Shown piece after piece: positions 34,247 through 47,688 of a DNA stretch of 64,000 nt. Numbering within the stretch: the stretch's first letter is position 1; every line of letters starts with the position of its first letter. The notes under the pieces were generated by a model that saw nothing but the letters and a program-made list of their open reading frames with translations, was not told the origin of the DNA and searched no databases. The position numbers and the translations under genes were made by a program. This DNA comes from Panthera uncia (taxonomy: Eukaryota; Chordata; Mammalia; Carnivora; Felidae): contig NW_026057584.1 of assembly GCF_023721935.1 (NCBI RefSeq), forward strand, positions 82,166,939 through 82,230,938, written 5' to 3'.

Positions 34247-35084
34247 AATCTCAACTTCACCTTCTTCTGGACTCTTGGATCTACTGACCCTGAATTCAGG
34301 TTCTGCCTTTGGCTTTTCCCAGTGTTGATATTAAGTTCCTCAACATTTGAATCTGAAACATTAGTCTTCTCCACACAAGCCTAAATGTCTCTCTGTCCTA
34401 AATGTCCCATTTCTTTTAATGTCCCCAGTATTTTAAGGCACCATCTATTCTCTCTCCCACCACCTTCAGCCCTGTAAGAACCCAGCTACCATTCCTGGTC
34501 TAAGAAACAGCCACACAAAGAGCTTCTCTGTTCCACCCTGTTAATAGAACGGGGGAAAAAAATTATGAGGCTTGAAAAACCATAATCTTGTTTTGTACAA
34601 GGGACCCTAGGCAGTTCAGTATTGGGAATTCAGCAAATTTTAGATTTATAAAATCCAATCACTTTAATATATTTTAAATGCCAAAATATTATAAAAAGAT
34701 TATTCCCAAGACTTAACCATCTGTTTTGAAGGCATAAGTTGCAGAGGTTGCTGGGAAGAGAAGGAAAAGACCATTTCTCTTAGCTGAATCATGGGCACTA
34801 GGGACTGTTTGAGAACATTTGAGTGGAGTGAAGCAATTCCTATGGAATGAGCCTTGGCCAAGAAAATACACTGGTGTTGAACAGAGGGAATGCAATATCT
34901 ATGGCTTCAGCTTTGTTGGAGCAAAATCTTAATTAACCTGATTCTCTCCCTTTGGCTTTTACTGTCTTTCAGATTTTCAAGGAAATTGGTTATAACATAT
35001 GAGTACCTAAAAACCATTCTTTCCTCTTTGGAGTTTGAACAGCATCTTTTGCACCGAGGATTAAATATTAGTTGACATTTATTC
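34247..35084. other. No feature recognised
   Basis: Unique sequence; open frames of at most 61 codons. Confidence 0.5.
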
Positions 35085-35440
35085 TCATATTAACACCATG
35101 TATTTTCAGTTTTAAAAATAACATATGCCCATTATACAGTTTGGGAAATTTCAAAATTATAAAGAAGACAATTATAATTCACAAGCTAGATAACACAATT
35201 TGTTAAATTTTTGGTATGTTTCTTTTCAGTACTTTCTCCACATATTTTTTATCTATTTTTGATCATAATATTTTGCCTTTTATTATTTAAAAATTCCTTA
35301 ATATTTTCTTCTATTCATTGAAAAATGCTTTTTGAGCATATTTTGAATATATTTATGTCTTTAGGATTTTTCCTATATAAATAGACTATAATTTAGTTCA
35401 CTATCCTCCTTTATTACCCATTGTGGTTATGTTTGCAATT
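35085..35440. repeat. Possible ancient LINE-derived sequence
   Basis: AT-rich block with phrases such as AATAACATATGCCCATTATA, TCTTTTCAGTACTTTCTCC and AAAATGCTTTTTGAGCATAT, which recall an old mammalian LINE 3' region. Similar in style to 13190-13600. Family and strand not determined. Confidence 0.35.
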
Positions 35441-37933
35441 ATGCTTTATTTCCTCTTCCTTACAGAAGTGAAGTGTAACTTCTAAAGCTAAGGGTAGATT
35501 GTCCCATCCTGTGAGGCCACAAACTTGGAATTAAAATGATGGAGGAGGAGTCGGGACAACAAATTTTTGTCTGCCCATGACATAGTTCAAAGTTGGACAA
35601 TGAACTGCTTAGTTATTAAATCAAATGTCTGTTGTCAAGTCTGATTTCTGGCAAATCACTTAGAAAATTATCTTTATTTTACATATTTTGCTAAGAGGAA
35701 GTTTGGGATTTGGAGAGGTTTGTTATCTGAAGCTAACTCAATTTTTCATTTGCAGAGTCTATGTTAAATGTTGTTTGATGTCTTCTTATGGAGTTTCATT
35801 AGACAGGAACGTTGGTGCCCTTCATTTATGCATATTTATGTTTTTATATTAAAACACTCTTAACAAATTACTCCTTTATATATACAATATAAATCCAATC
35901 CAGTATTTATAGAGAAAAGAAACAATGGGCATTTCTGTATTTTGTGTTCAATATATTGTTCATATTGAATTCTCCATAGACAGTAATAAGCAAACAATAT
36001 AAACCCATCAATATTAAATACGAAATCTTAATCACAAATGAGTTGTAATTGGATTCAATTGCAAATGGGTTTTTTTCCCTCACAGCACAATTAAAATTTA
36101 CTCACAGATTTTTTCATTAGAAAATAAAATCAGCTGCTTAGTTCTAAAAATGTACTGTGACAAGAGCAAGGACATTTTCTCTCTGCTGATTTTGCTTCTT
36201 GGAGTCTATAATACTCTGGCTTTCAGTACTCAGTGTCAGTAACCTATTCTAAAGAGGCAAGGACTCTTTTAAGATGAAACAGAGTGTAAGACGTTGTGAA
36301 GCAACAGCATCATGGACTACTTAGACTTCAGTTGCCCAGAAGCCCACAGTATCTTTACTCTGAATATATCCTGGGCTCATATATATTAAGATTAAATAAA
36401 AACCGCATTTCTGTGGAAGTTCATGATAGCCTCGATCCACTATTCCCATGTGGATTTTGTCTTTGCTGTGGACAGAAATGTATCAAACTAACAGGTCCCC
36501 CTTCATTTCTACTCTCACAACAAACAAACAAACAATAGCAACAACAACAACAGCAAACCAGACAAACAAGACTTCAGATTCAAACCAGGATCCACTTCTC
36601 AAGCATTCTGGTTGAAGCCAGAATGGAAACACACAAGAGAGAGAAAGACTGAAGTTTGATAAAAACGAGACCAAAATTTCTCCACTTCTGATTAAAAAAA
36701 AAAAAAAAAGACTCCTTTCCCTCTCTCTATAGGTTTTGTCAAGACACTGATAAGTGTTGTCCTGGATGATTAACTGATTAAAAATATTTCTGGGAGACAC
36801 TGTGCCAGATTTGGGATAACCAAGAAATTTGGCTAAGCTAAGCCATTCAAAATGTGGCTGCCATTTTTATTCAAAACACACAGTTGCATGTACATCTTTA
36901 AGCTAGAGTTTATTAACTCATCTTTATTGCAGTTACATCTTACCATTATGTCCTTTAGCTTCTATCATTATGTCCTTCTCAGTAGAATTTGGATACCAAG
37001 AAGAGATTAATTCTTGAGCTCTGTAAATGTTAAGTAAACTTCCATAGATTAGGAGTATCACAGACCCAAAAGGCAAAGTTCATATATGTGTACATATGCA
37101 CACACTCATGTGTAGATTCTCTGATCCCTTTTTAAGCAAGTATAGAAATGACAAAGGAAAAACAATGTAACTGTTTCGATGTCCTTTTTTTCTTCCCTTG
37201 TAAATGTAAGTCTGCATGAATTCCACCAAAAACTTTTAAGTGAAAAAGGCAAGATTCTAATAATAAATGTGAAATAGGATGAAGATCAACTCTGAAATGT
37301 AAGTATTATGAAGGTGAGCCTGTCAGGGCTCTAGGCCAATCTTTTGATCTGCTTTAAAAATATTACCCTCAAATAAAAAATAATTTTGTTAGGTTTTAAA
37401 ATAGTCTTATAATATTCAAGGAGAATATTTGGTTCTTCAATGCTATGTTTGAGGCAAAGTTCTCAAAAGCTTTATAAGAAACTAGTGGATATCTCACCGA
37501 ACTCTGAAAAGAAGATTCTAAGCTTTAAAAAAAGAAAAAAAAAAGAATAAGTTCTCATCTTTCCCCAAAGATTATGCTCTCTGTTGTAAATGAGCACAGA
37601 TTTGATTTCTAGGTATAATACTCCTCTCCTTCCAATCCCTTCTCTACCATTAGTGTTTCTTAGGTCTGCTTTCCAACTGAACCCATTAGTGAAGTAAAGA
37701 CCAAAGCTTGGGGTAGCCTGGAAAAAAAAATAGCAGGAACATCCTTTGTTCTCTCAGCTACAAATCTTAAAACCCTTGTCCCTGGTTACCAGCATAATTC
37801 CATTCCAGAGAAATCTATCATGTCACATCAGTGAAAGCTCATAGAAAATCTACTCTTGGGTCCTAATTACATCAACAATTCATTTATACATAGAACTTCC
37901 ATGAGTTTATAATCTCTAGGGACAGCATTTCCC
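35441..37933. other. No gene or mobile element recognised
   Basis: About 2.5 kb of AT-rich unique sequence. It includes a CAA/CAAA-rich patch at about 36518-36569 and an A16 run at about 36694-36709. Open frames reach 105 codons (36483-36800, -), but that one reads through simple repeat and has no recognisable domain. Confidence 0.5.
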
Positions 37934-37969
37934 TAAAATAAAATAAAATAAAATAAAATAAAATAAAAT
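37934..37969. repeat. (AAAAT)7 microsatellite
   Basis: Seven near-perfect AAAAT units. No parent mobile element is recognised next to it. Confidence 0.95.
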
Positions 37970-38939
37970 TCAGGGATTTTATTTTTTCAAATGTTGAATG
38001 AATTTATACTGATTCAGACCAGTTTTGATGGGTTCCCCTTGGCTGGTGACTATTGGTATGCAGTTTATGATGACTGGTAAGAGATCCAGAAGTAGTTTTT
38101 TGCTATGAAACTCAAAGCAATGCCATAACTCGTTTATATGATGAATATACAATGCTCTTAGCAAAGATATAATCTGCCATATTGATATAGGGGATATCTA
38201 GTTAGAGCTAACAATGTAGATAGGCAAGAGGAGATTCTGGATGCCTGAATGAACAATAAGTAAGACAAAGGACTCTGACACTGCTTTCGAAGGGATTGCA
38301 GAGGCAAACCAGAACACTTGGGGGCTGATATCAATAAGAGTTTATTTAGATTTGTATGGGACTATGGAACAAAGTAATAGGACTCAATTTCAAAAATAGG
38401 ATGTATCTAATATCTTAACTTTCTTTGTCTCTTGGTCCATCCAAAAGGATGGATGTTATAATAAAATCATTGCTTGGGAGAAAAACAAACCCAAAGGAGA
38501 ACCAATAAAAATAGTTCAACTTAATCCCAATCTAAATTGTGTTGACCTTCCTTTTTGCCATTGCTTCTTATGATCAGAAGATGCTACCAATTGAAAGGGC
38601 ATTAGATAATGTACTGGAATAGCTCCTTGGTGAATACATCTATTAAAACTTATCCTCTAAACTCATCTGCCACATGGTATCTGTTGCTGCACTGGCAATA
38701 AATCCTCAGGGATAGAGGATGAAAAACTCAGGGGGATCTGGCAAAGTCTGGAAATAGAAATAGACCATCTGCCTCATGGAGAAATTGACAAGAGACTCAG
38801 AACAGATGCAGGCACCCCTTCACCATGAGGCAGATGGATAAAGAGAGCAAATAGAACCCAAAGCTGATTCTGGGAGACAAATAAGTAAAAGGCACAGGAG
38901 AAGGCTGGTTCTGAAGGGTAAAGTACAAATTTATCATTC
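37970..38939. other. No feature recognised
   Basis: Unique sequence. The sequence near 38798-38842 contains GCCTCATGG and CCATGAGGC type words that recur at 38771 and 38823, a minor local inverted match. Confidence 0.45.
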
Positions 38940-39360
38940 CAAGCTTGAAGCCTTTCCTAGTATGGCTCCACTCTGGTTTTCCACACCTATTCTTTACTAC
39001 TCTCCGTAAACACATCTTTCCAGCCAGAAATACTAATTTGGCATCATCCAGACATGACTTTTACATTCATGACACTCCTGCCTCCTTTTTGGCAATGCAT
39101 ATTTTACCCACACTTAAAGGCTCTTTTCTCTGCAAATCTTCCCTAACACAACTCATAATGATCTCTTCCCTTCATAAATGTTCAGCATATATTGTTTATG
39201 CTTCCCATTTTACAATGACATGGTATTGTGCTTTGGATAAAAATTCAAATTTTTTCATCGCTGAACTATAAGATTTTCTCTAACTGGACCCTATTTCTCT
39301 AATTTATCCTGTGTAAATCTCTGCATTCCCTTGCACCAGCTACATTCGACTTCTTAGAGG
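38940..39360 (+). mobile_element. L2 LINE fragment(s)
   Basis: CCTAGTATGGCTCCACTCTG, TGACACTCCTGCCTCC and TCTGCAAATCTTCCCTAACA follow the L2 pattern. A second start (ACTATAAGATTTTCTCTAAC, ACTGGACCCTATTTCTC) near 39265 suggests two pieces. The 108-codon frame at 38945-39271 reads the fossil. Confidence 0.6.
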
Positions 39361-40059
39361 TTTTGGATGTGTCATGTTGCTTTCCATCTCATAACTTTGG
39401 CAGAAGACACTTGCTCACGTGAGTATCAGAAAGACAAGACCATTGGAATATTAAGGTGAAGGAAGCAGAGAAAAGTTAGGGAGGGCTGCATCTTAGGCAA
39501 GGCTGATAGCAAATATGAGTGAGGGATAAAGGAAATGTAGAAGGAACACCTTTGGGAGCAAGTAAGCAAAGGACGTGGTAGAGAGTGCAGAATTTCCACA
39601 AGCTAAAGGGAGGGCAGTCATGGAGATTCTGTCACTTGATAATTGAATTCCTTGATCTTGAAGACCAGGCATAATATTTGAAGGGTAACAGCTGGAAGCA
39701 ACCGAGGAGAAGGGAAAGGGAACCATATTGATAGTGATGAACCCAGCATATGTTCTGTTTCCTGTCATTCAGGGTCAGGCTGGGCAGGTTTTCTTCAGCC
39801 TTCATTTTTCAGACTTTGTTATTCTATAGCTGAGGAATCTACCAAATATGAATAGGAAAACAATCATATCTAAGAAAAGTTTTTTAAAGCCAGAATTGAA
39901 ATCAGGAGGTTTTATATGTTTTATTCAGAGACCCAACATCATTCAGTAGATACTCAATCAAAAACAAGATTAACATGCACAGATTTGTGAGACTCTTAAC
40001 CCCACCTATTTAAAAAAAATTCTTTTTCTATCTCCAAACCTTATTATGTAACTATCTTC

Positions 40060-40062
<3 letters not shown>
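39361..40062. other. No feature recognised
   Basis: Unique sequence with a 91-codon minus-strand frame (39493-39768) that I cannot relate to any protein. Confidence 0.5.
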
Positions 40063-40095
<33 letters not shown>

Positions 40096-40097
40096 CG

Positions 40098-40128
<31 letters not shown>

Positions 40129-40131
40129 TAC
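40063..40131. repeat. (TA)15 (GT)n compound microsatellite
   Basis: A pure TA run (about 40063-40092) joined to a GT run to about 40131 through GTGCGT. Frames across it are low-complexity shadows. Confidence 0.97.
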
Positions 40132-41582
40132 ACCTTGGACATATTTGGTTTTCAAATAATATTTGTTGATTTTCTGTATAACCATATATGCCACCAGTTT
40201 TCACCAGCCCATGAATTGGAGTAAAATTGTAAATGACATTTTTACCACCTTGCATTGGCATTCCAGTATCTTAACATGCCTCCATTGTTTCTGTGAGACC
40301 TTGGCTCCCTACACCTTTCCCCCAGCCCCTTGTGTTTTGATGGGCCTGGCAGTGCTTCACACGTTTCCATCTGAAGGCATGCTGCTGGACCTCAGGCATA
40401 CCTGGGCTGGACCTCTCTGGCACCTGCTGCCATGTTCTCTAGAGATCTGTGGCTGTGGTTTGTACAAATACCCTGGAGAAAACGTACAAATCACCTGGGG
40501 AAAAAGAAGCCTAAGGTGCCATCTATTCAGCTACATAATCTCAATTTAGTCTCAATTCACATTCTTACTATTTATGTGTACCAGTAGACTTCAAAGAAAT
40601 GGGAACATTGAATAGGGGATGACATTTTCATGGAATATCCAAGATAAAAAGTTGTTTGCCCACTACCTTTGCAGCTCAATTTCAAGCATTTCTAAAAGGC
40701 CAAAGCCTTATTTCAGACTCCATTAATAGAACATATGTTCCAGGAAATTGTGTGTAGACCCCAAGGCAGCAGAATTATAGATATATCCCATCGCTTTCTT
40801 AGAAACAACTATTACTGTTGCAAAAATTATACCATATGTTAATAACATATTAAATCATGAACAAAATAACTGTAGTAGGAATTTAAGCATAGTCTCTGAC
40901 TCTATTATTTCTAACCAAGTGATCTAAAAGAGTAAGAACATTGCTATCATCTCTGTCAATGAAAAGAGAAAGAGCTTGATTATGTGCCATACTCTTGTAT
41001 CATCTTGATTCCCCAGAATGGACTAAATCAATTGAAAGATAAACTCACTGTAGTCAGGCATATGCTGACATGTTGGCCCCTTCACAAAAGCTCATGGACA
41101 GATTTCCTCTAGACCCAAACAAACTATGTAAAGAGTCTGTTTTGATTCTTGTTAGCTTTGCACTCTCTCAGCAAGCTGCTAAGAAAATTCAAATATGGCT
41201 ACTCTTTTGGAAAGAAATGGCATTCCAGAATCTTTCAGGTTTTTTTTTTTTTAATATAAGACAAAGTTATTTTTACAGAACAGTGCTACTCTACAAAGCA
41301 TTCTTAGGATTGCATATAGTTCTGACAGTTTGGTTAATTCAGAATTTGAGCTTCGTGTGTGGTTTGAAAAGCTTAAACTAATGAACATTATATGTAGAAA
41401 TTGACCCTCAAAGTCATGATAACACTTGGCTCACTCTCTGTACCTGAGGAGCCACAGCTTGTCACCAATAATGTAGTCTGTGTGGCTTTAATGCCACACT
41501 ATTCTCAACATGTAAAATTCTCCCTGGTGATTAAGATTTAGGAATACACAGTTAATATTTGTTAAATGAAAGAATAAACCAA

Positions 41583-41584
<2 letters not shown>
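40132..41584. other. No gene recognised; contains a GC-richer 128-codon open frame
   Basis: A plus-strand frame of 128 codons (40163-40549) lies in a GC-richer patch. It has an unremarkable predicted product without recognisable motif, and there is no promoter, splice or polyadenylation context that would support it. The rest is AT-rich unique DNA. Confidence 0.45.

Positions 41585-41619
<35 letters not shown>
41585..41619. repeat. (TG)17 microsatellite
   Basis: Uninterrupted TG dinucleotides. Confidence 0.97.
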
Positions 41620-41620
<1 letters not shown>

Positions 41621-41734
41621 GAAAATTAAAGGACTAATTTAATCTAAGCCTCTCGTTGCTCATATGAAAGCATGTTTATATGTTCCATCCTTGGCAAAGG
41701 GAACTATCTGATAAAACTATACATGACTACCTTG

Positions 41735-41880
41735 TAAAAGACTGTTTTATCTTATCTCATTAATTCTTACAACTCTGAGGTAGGTGTTAGCTTCCCCATC
41801 AGGAAAATCAGGATAATAAGATGTATTTTAAAATGAGTTTTTAAGAACACAGAGTTGTTAAGTGGCAGAACAAAGGCTCA
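41735..41880 (-). repeat. MIR SINE, antisense
   Basis: TCTCATTAATTCTTACAACT, CTGAGGTAGGTGTTAGCTTC and AGTTGTTAAGTGGCAGAAC match the reverse complement of MIR (CTCATTTAATCCTCACAACA ... TAAGTGGCAGAGC). Diverged. Confidence 0.75.
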
Positions 41881-43124
41881 AACTGAGTTTTCTAAATTTA
41901 AGGGTTTTTTTCCCCTAAAATTACTTAATGTTTTCTATATAAGGACACTGAGTATAAGAAAAGTGGAAAATTAGGTACTTCTGGGTCCCAGTATAAGGGT
42001 TTAGCAGTATATCCTACTCGGATTTAGGCAAAGCATTGACTGTCAATATTCCCCATAATCAGCCCTTAAACCAGAACATTACCTTTGACAGAAGGCTTTG
42101 TCCTGGGCACAATGGTATAAGAAGTCAAGGTCTGGATTATCTCTGAACCAACTTCACATTACAAGTTGTGAAATAATTCAAGTATTTTTCTGGAGTATGT
42201 AGAAACATCATTCATTGTAACTGTGGGGGCCTTTTACTTACCAAAGTTGTTCCAGAGAGATTAATTTTCTACTTCAAAAGAGTAGGAAAAAATAAACTCT
42301 GCCGTCATAGTGCTTACCTGCTTATAAAGATCCCATCTCGAATAAATTAATAAGGCTTACATTATCTTCTTAGTTTTCCCATAATAATCTCAGCATAAAA
42401 AAAGAAGGCAATGGCTGAGAGACTCCAGTTGTGGAAGCTATGTAATTCTGAGGATTATAAATTCTTATAGTATTAAGAACAAGAATATTGATAGAAAATA
42501 GTGGTGTTTTCTCAAAACCATAAGATATAGATAATTTCCTTGAGGCAAAGCAGTAAAACAATTATAGATCACCTGAGTCCTGACTACCGGACATTAGCTT
42601 CTCAGTAGACAATACACCCTTGATGATCATTCTGGAAGATGTTATGGTTTAATATTTTGAGTACTTTTGGAATGAAAGAATATATTTATCCAAGAGACTT
42701 TTTAATCATACAGATGACTCTCATTATCATCTTCTAATTATACTCGTTAATAGAGGTAAGAGATCGAAAAAACAGAATGGATAACCTGAGGCTGTATGTA
42801 ATTTAGATATAACTTATCCTTGGCATCAGACTCTAAATTAATACTTATAATTTGAATCATGGAATTTATAATATTTCAAGCAAATAATAATACTTTACAA
42901 AGAAGACAGTCCATAAGAATTGGCAATTTTTTCATTATGGCACACTACCCAAAACTGTTTAGAAATCAGCTTTTCTCAGCCCTTCTTATATCAGTTCAAC
43001 AAAGTTGTTCTATTTATCTATGCTGTCATCTGTCCCACATACTGAATCAATTTTATGACTGTAACAAGCTTTAAATTTAAGACACAAAATATTAGCCCAT
43101 AATTAAAGCACCTTGATAGGAACC
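41881..43124. other. No feature recognised
   Basis: Unique AT-rich sequence with short open frames of at most 71 codons. Confidence 0.5.
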
Positions 43125-43512
43125 ACCTCTATTCTCTTCTTGGCCATTCTCATCGTCTTGCTTCACAGACTAGATTTGAGGCTAAACATTTTTATCCAAT
43201 ATTCTTCACTTCAAACTCACCTTTCTAGAGAATAAGTCTATCATCCTCACTCTCCTTACCTTCACTCAGCTAATTCCTAATCATCCTATAGATCTCAACA
43301 TAGATACACTTCTCCCAGGAAACCTTTCCTGATGCTTTAATGCAGGGTTAGGGGCACCCCTTAAGGGTTCACATGATTGCCTCTTTACTGGATATAACTC
43401 CTATTATATTATCATGTCGCTTGAGGACAGAGACCAAATCATGTTTATCCTTATGACCCCAACAGTTACCATGGTGCCTAAAGATGATTAGTAAGTATTT
43501 GTTAAATGAAAG
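43125..43512 (+). mobile_element. L2 LINE 3' end
   Basis: AACCTTTCCTGATGCTTTAA, CTTGAGGACAGAGACCAAAT, TTATGACCCCAACAGTTACC, TGGTGCCTAAAG and AGTATTTGTTAAATGAA follow the L2 terminus in order, with the terminal TTGTTGAATGAA-like repeat present. Upstream to 43125 the match is weaker. Confidence 0.75.
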
Positions 43513-46511
43513 TACAAAAAAATAATAAATGCACACACTATTTCTAAGTCAAATAGTGCAGTAAGCAATCTAAACCTCCAAGGGAAAAATGTTCCTCTGG
43601 AATCCGAGTGCAGTCAAATAGTTTCAACCAAAGAGAAGAGAACAAAGAGAAGATGAAAGATACCTGGTTCCATTGTTAGAAGGACACTTTGACTTCTTTA
43701 ATGTTTGCTCTCTGTGTTGTCAATCCAGACGGCCTGGAATGGGGAGCATTTTCTGGTTTTATACTGGCCTTTGAGATATAGATTTTTATACTATTGATAT
43801 TTTTCTTAATATTCATAGGTTGTATCCAGGAGTCTCAAAGGTAATTTTGCAGTGTCTAAAGTTTCAAAGCAAATTGTAGATGTGATTACTTGGGATTTTA
43901 GACTATGGACTTTTTTCTAAATAATTTTTTTTCTTGAATAAGATCAATCTTTTACCTGATAGCCAATCAGAGAAAATTAAAGACTCAGCAAAATCTCAAT
44001 CCTGACCTGAGGGTTTGTTAATCTAGGTTCCTTGAATTCCACCACCCCCACCACCATACTCTCAGAATGGACATCATCTTCAATTTTTTTTAAAAGCTGT
44101 ATGTGCATGGAAATAGGAAAAGGAAAACTATACCGAACATCTGGGAGTGTCAAGGTGTTTCTCCACTCCCAAAAGGGAATTAAGCATTTACCTCATTGAA
44201 TTTTTTTCCTCTGCCACTCTTTCAAAAGAAGTCTGTCTTTTTCACCATTATACTTAAACTTAGGATGCAGAATCAAGCAAATGTAATGAGAAAAACAAGG
44301 CTGAACAGGTTAAAGGAAAGGAAGAAGGATTTTTGCTAAGTCAGTTGTTGGGCCCTTCATTGCTATAGAGAATCCAGGTGAAGGATCACTTTAAGAGGAG
44401 TGTGAAAAAACTACAGAAAGTCTGAGCAGTGGGAGAAGAATGGGGATCTGGTGAAAGGCAAAGAAAGCTGGTGAGGCTGGGTGCCAGGAAGATAATTTGG
44501 AGGGTTCAAGTGAGAGACTGTAAATATGAGAAAGTGTTGGAGAGGATTATAAATTGAGATACTCTAGTATTGCATATCCATGTGCCTTTTTTTTTCTTAT
44601 TTTATGGAGAATATCCATATTTTTTGTCACATTTTCAAAAGGGCCTAATGATCCAAAAATGTTAACAAATATTGATATATACTCAGTCACATTAAAGCAT
44701 TCTGGTCTCAAAGAACTTCTACTAGGAGCTATAGCCTTTCCATAGAAACACTAATACAAACGGAGAAATTTTCAGGTACAAAGGACCCATTTGAAGAGAA
44801 GAGTTATTGAAAAAGGAAAACTGTCTTGTATAGCCTATAATTTGTGTACTGAGTTGTACCATTCGATTTTTGACCCTCCTTATAGTAGAGCATTAGAGTT
44901 ACCTTCCAGTAGAAAGTAAGATTATTGAGTAGCTACCATGTTGTATGTCTAAAAGAGTGCAAGTATAATGAGACCACATTTACATTTATGTCCAAATGAT
45001 GATGGTTCTCAGCCCGCACCTGCATTACTAATATGATTCGCAGTCGTTTTTGGTAGTTTTTCCCTGCAAATTTTTCAAAACCTCTAGGGCTTGCAGCCTA
45101 TGTCTATAAAATGGCTATTTTCTCACTTGTCTTTCTCCACTTGCTGGCTAGTGGAAATAGAGTTGTAGTCCCGAGGACTGAGCTGTAACACTGCCGATCT
45201 TTCTGATAGCCCCATGGAGATACCAGAAACTTGAGTGAACAAAACCTGTTAACCTTGGTTGTATCATCAAAGTCTTCTGTTCTGTTCCTGGTAGGAGCCA
45301 AGGCTGCCTCTTCCTGACAGCTCTATGGAGTGATAGTTCACTTAGGGTTATTTCCTGAAATTGTCATACAAATTTTATAAGAGGTATTCCAACAATTTGC
45401 TGATTTTGCAATGTTTTCTACAAAGTAAGGGACTATTTTTCATTTCTGCCTTTTTTTTTTATTAAGGAGTACCCCACAGCAACCCTGCTGAGTACCTGTG
45501 CTATATAGCTTTTTAGTGACTCTGCTCTTCAGTTCTCACTCTCTCCTTCTCTCTTTCATTCATTGTGATGGGTTCTTTTTAAGCAACATAGTGGGCTCAA
45601 AACCTGTAACCTTCCACCTCCTTCATTCTGGGAGGCTATTTTTAATTCACTGGTTCCTATTCCTTCCCCCTTTAAGGTTTGCTTCTTCTCAGGAGTACGT
45701 GACTCTCTCTGCAATCTAACCTGCATCCACAGTCACTCCATCAGACATGTGTCCTTTCTCTGTGGAATCCTTTCTCCTTAGGTGGGCTGAGTCTTGTGTG
45801 TAAATCAGTGGTCAAAAGTCAATACTCAGCAGAATGAGCTAAGGATCCAGCTACAGTGCAGATAGATGTTAGGGAGGGGGTGTTTTAATTCCACTAGCCA
45901 ATAGAATCGGGGTCTCAGATTATTTATTAAACAATTTTACCAAAAAATCCACATAAGATATCATTTGTCCATTTACTGTAATAAAACTATTAGATGTGTT
46001 TTAATTTTTGGCTTCCCAGTCTGTTTGACCAATTGTTGTTGTTGTTTTTTTTTTATATACTTTTGTTATTTATATGTGGGGAATCTACCTTTCTCATAAT
46101 TTTTATCTAAATTAATTTAACATACAATGTTAAATAAAATTTTTATTTTCTAGTGATTTCAGTCAAAGTTCAGATTTATTTTCTTTTTAAATAAATCATT
46201 ATTTCTGTTTTTAGGTTTATCTAAAAAACCCAAACTGAAAATCTTTATTCCCTTTAATATATGGAGCAAAGGGAAAAAATAGAGGAATTTACAGAACTTA
46301 CAAAGTTACCTAATATTTGATATTTTAATAAACCAATACCAGAGACCTCGATGTCAGAAAAGCTATCTTAATTACATGCAAGTCTTACCTATGTCATGCA
46401 TGTCTGTTGTGGGCTGCCTACAGGGGGATTCATTTGGATACTTAAAATATGCAGAGATGAGAGCAGGGACAATCCTGGAAATCAAAGACACTGATGTTCA
46501 AAGATCCCATG
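43513..46511. other. 3-kb block with no recognised gene or mobile element
   Basis: Unique sequence with frames of at most 74 codons, apart from the 148-codon frame (46376-46822), which owes most of its length to the SINE that follows. GC is slightly higher near 45,000-45,850. No exon signature found. Confidence 0.5.
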
Positions 46512-46530
46512 AAGAGGCTGAAATCTTTTT

Positions 46531-46760
46531 GGGGGCGCCTGGGTGGCTCCATCAGGTAGGTGTCCAACTTTGCCTCAGGTCAGGTCATGATCTCACAGTT
46601 TGTGATTTCAACACTTGCATCGGGCTCTGTGCTGACAGCTCAGAGCCTGGAGCCTGCTTCAGATTCTGTGTCTCCCTTTCTCCCTGTCCCTCCCCACTTG
46701 TACTCTGTCTGTCTGTCTCTCTCTCGCTCTCAAAAATAAACATTAAAAATTTTTTTAAAA
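46531..46760 (+). mobile_element. Carnivore tRNA-Lys SINE, sense, with perfect 17-bp target duplication
   Basis: GGGGGCGCCTGGGTGGCTCC head with a nearly intact CpG, full core, CT-rich segment, then AAAAATAAACATTAAAAATT. Exact flanking 17-base repeats are at 46512-46528 and 46761-46777 (AAGAGGCTGAAATCTTT). Confidence 0.98.
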
Positions 46761-46777
46761 AAGAGGCTGAAATCTTT

Positions 46778-47065
46778 CAAAGCTCTATTGAGAGTGGCTA
46801 CACCACTAGGTTTCAGTTTTGAAGAAGAGTAAGGACTCCTGTAGGCTCTATGCATTCACTGTTTTGTAAAACAGAGAACTGTGTCTTGGTAGGTTATTCA
46901 GCACAAATTTTCTGAGAATAATGCTTATGAATCAGCAGTATCTGGTCTTCTGTGGTAGTTCTATGAGCCTCCATATGGACAGTTCTGAGATGGATGGAAC
47001 CACTCCATACCTTTATTCAACCAATTTAAGGAAAACAGTGTGGGGGAAACACTCACAGACTTGGT
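46778..47065. other. Short unique spacer between retroposed elements
   Basis: No recognisable feature. It ends at the left copy of the 17-bp target duplication at 47066-47082. Confidence 0.5.
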
Positions 47066-47077
47066 CATCTGCCTCTA

Positions 47078-47456
47078 TTTTTTTTTTTTTTTTTTTTGCT
47101 TTCAAAGACTGTTTATTAATGTACTGCTCAAGATCATGAAATTAATTTGGTGGGCCACAACTAGCCTAAGAAAAGAGAGAGGGAGAGATGGAAAGAGAAT
47201 GAGCATGTATATAAGCATAAGAGATGACTCTGGCATGGAATAAATCACAGTGGAATAACTGGAATATATCAGATCCCATTGCATATCGTATGGATAAGTA
47301 TTGTTTCATGAAATTTTGTGGTTCAACGGATAGATAATTATGTGTCTATGTATGTATGTGTTTGCACAGTACACATATGCTACCTAAACAGCATACTTTT
47401 GTTATGGCTAGTGATCAAAAATATTGGAGGGTTACTCTAAAGAGTAGTTAAGATAT
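47078..47456 (-). pseudogene. Processed retrocopy of a transcript 3' end, antisense
   Basis: A 20-T run (47078-47097) heads the element. On the minus strand this is a poly(A) tail, and an AATAAA (plus-strand TTTATT at 47112-47117) lies 14 bases before it, the canonical spacing for mRNA 3' ends. Together with the SINE 47457-47688 the block is flanked by an exact 17-base repeat (47066-47082 and 47689-47705), with a TTTTT/AT cut site matching L1 endonuclease preference. No coding sequence is visible, so this is a 3' UTR or a non-coding RNA. The parent transcript is not identified. Confidence 0.75.
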
Positions 47457-47688
47457 GGGGCGCCCGGGCGGCTCAGTCGGTTAAGTCTCTGATGTCGGCT
47501 CAGGTCATGATCTTGCAGTTTGCAAGTTCGAGCTCCACATCGCGTTCTGTGCTGATAGCTCAGAGCCTGGATCCTGCTCCGTATTCTGTGTGTGTCTCTC
47601 TCTCTTTCTGCCCCTCCCCCACTCATGCTCGCTCTCTCTCTCTCTCTCTCTCTCTCAAAAATAAATAAACATTAAAATTTTTAAAAAA
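47457..47688 (+). mobile_element. Young carnivore tRNA-Lys SINE forming the other half of the composite insertion
   Basis: GGGGCGCCCGGGCGGCTCAG head, well preserved with CpGs, ending in AAATAAATAAACATTAAAAT and an A-rich tail. It has no target duplication of its own: the bases before its head (AGTTAAGATAT) do not recur after its tail. Its right edge coincides with the right copy of the 17-bp repeat. Confidence 0.97.

Noticed and set aside
40163..40549. 128-codon plus-strand frame in a GC-richer patch as a possible exon or small gene
   Set aside because: The predicted product has no recognisable motif and the ends show no convincing splice or polyadenylation signals.
46376..46822. 148-codon plus-strand frame as a gene
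   Set aside because: More than half of it is the SINE at 46531-46760 and its flank; typical SINE-encoded peptide.
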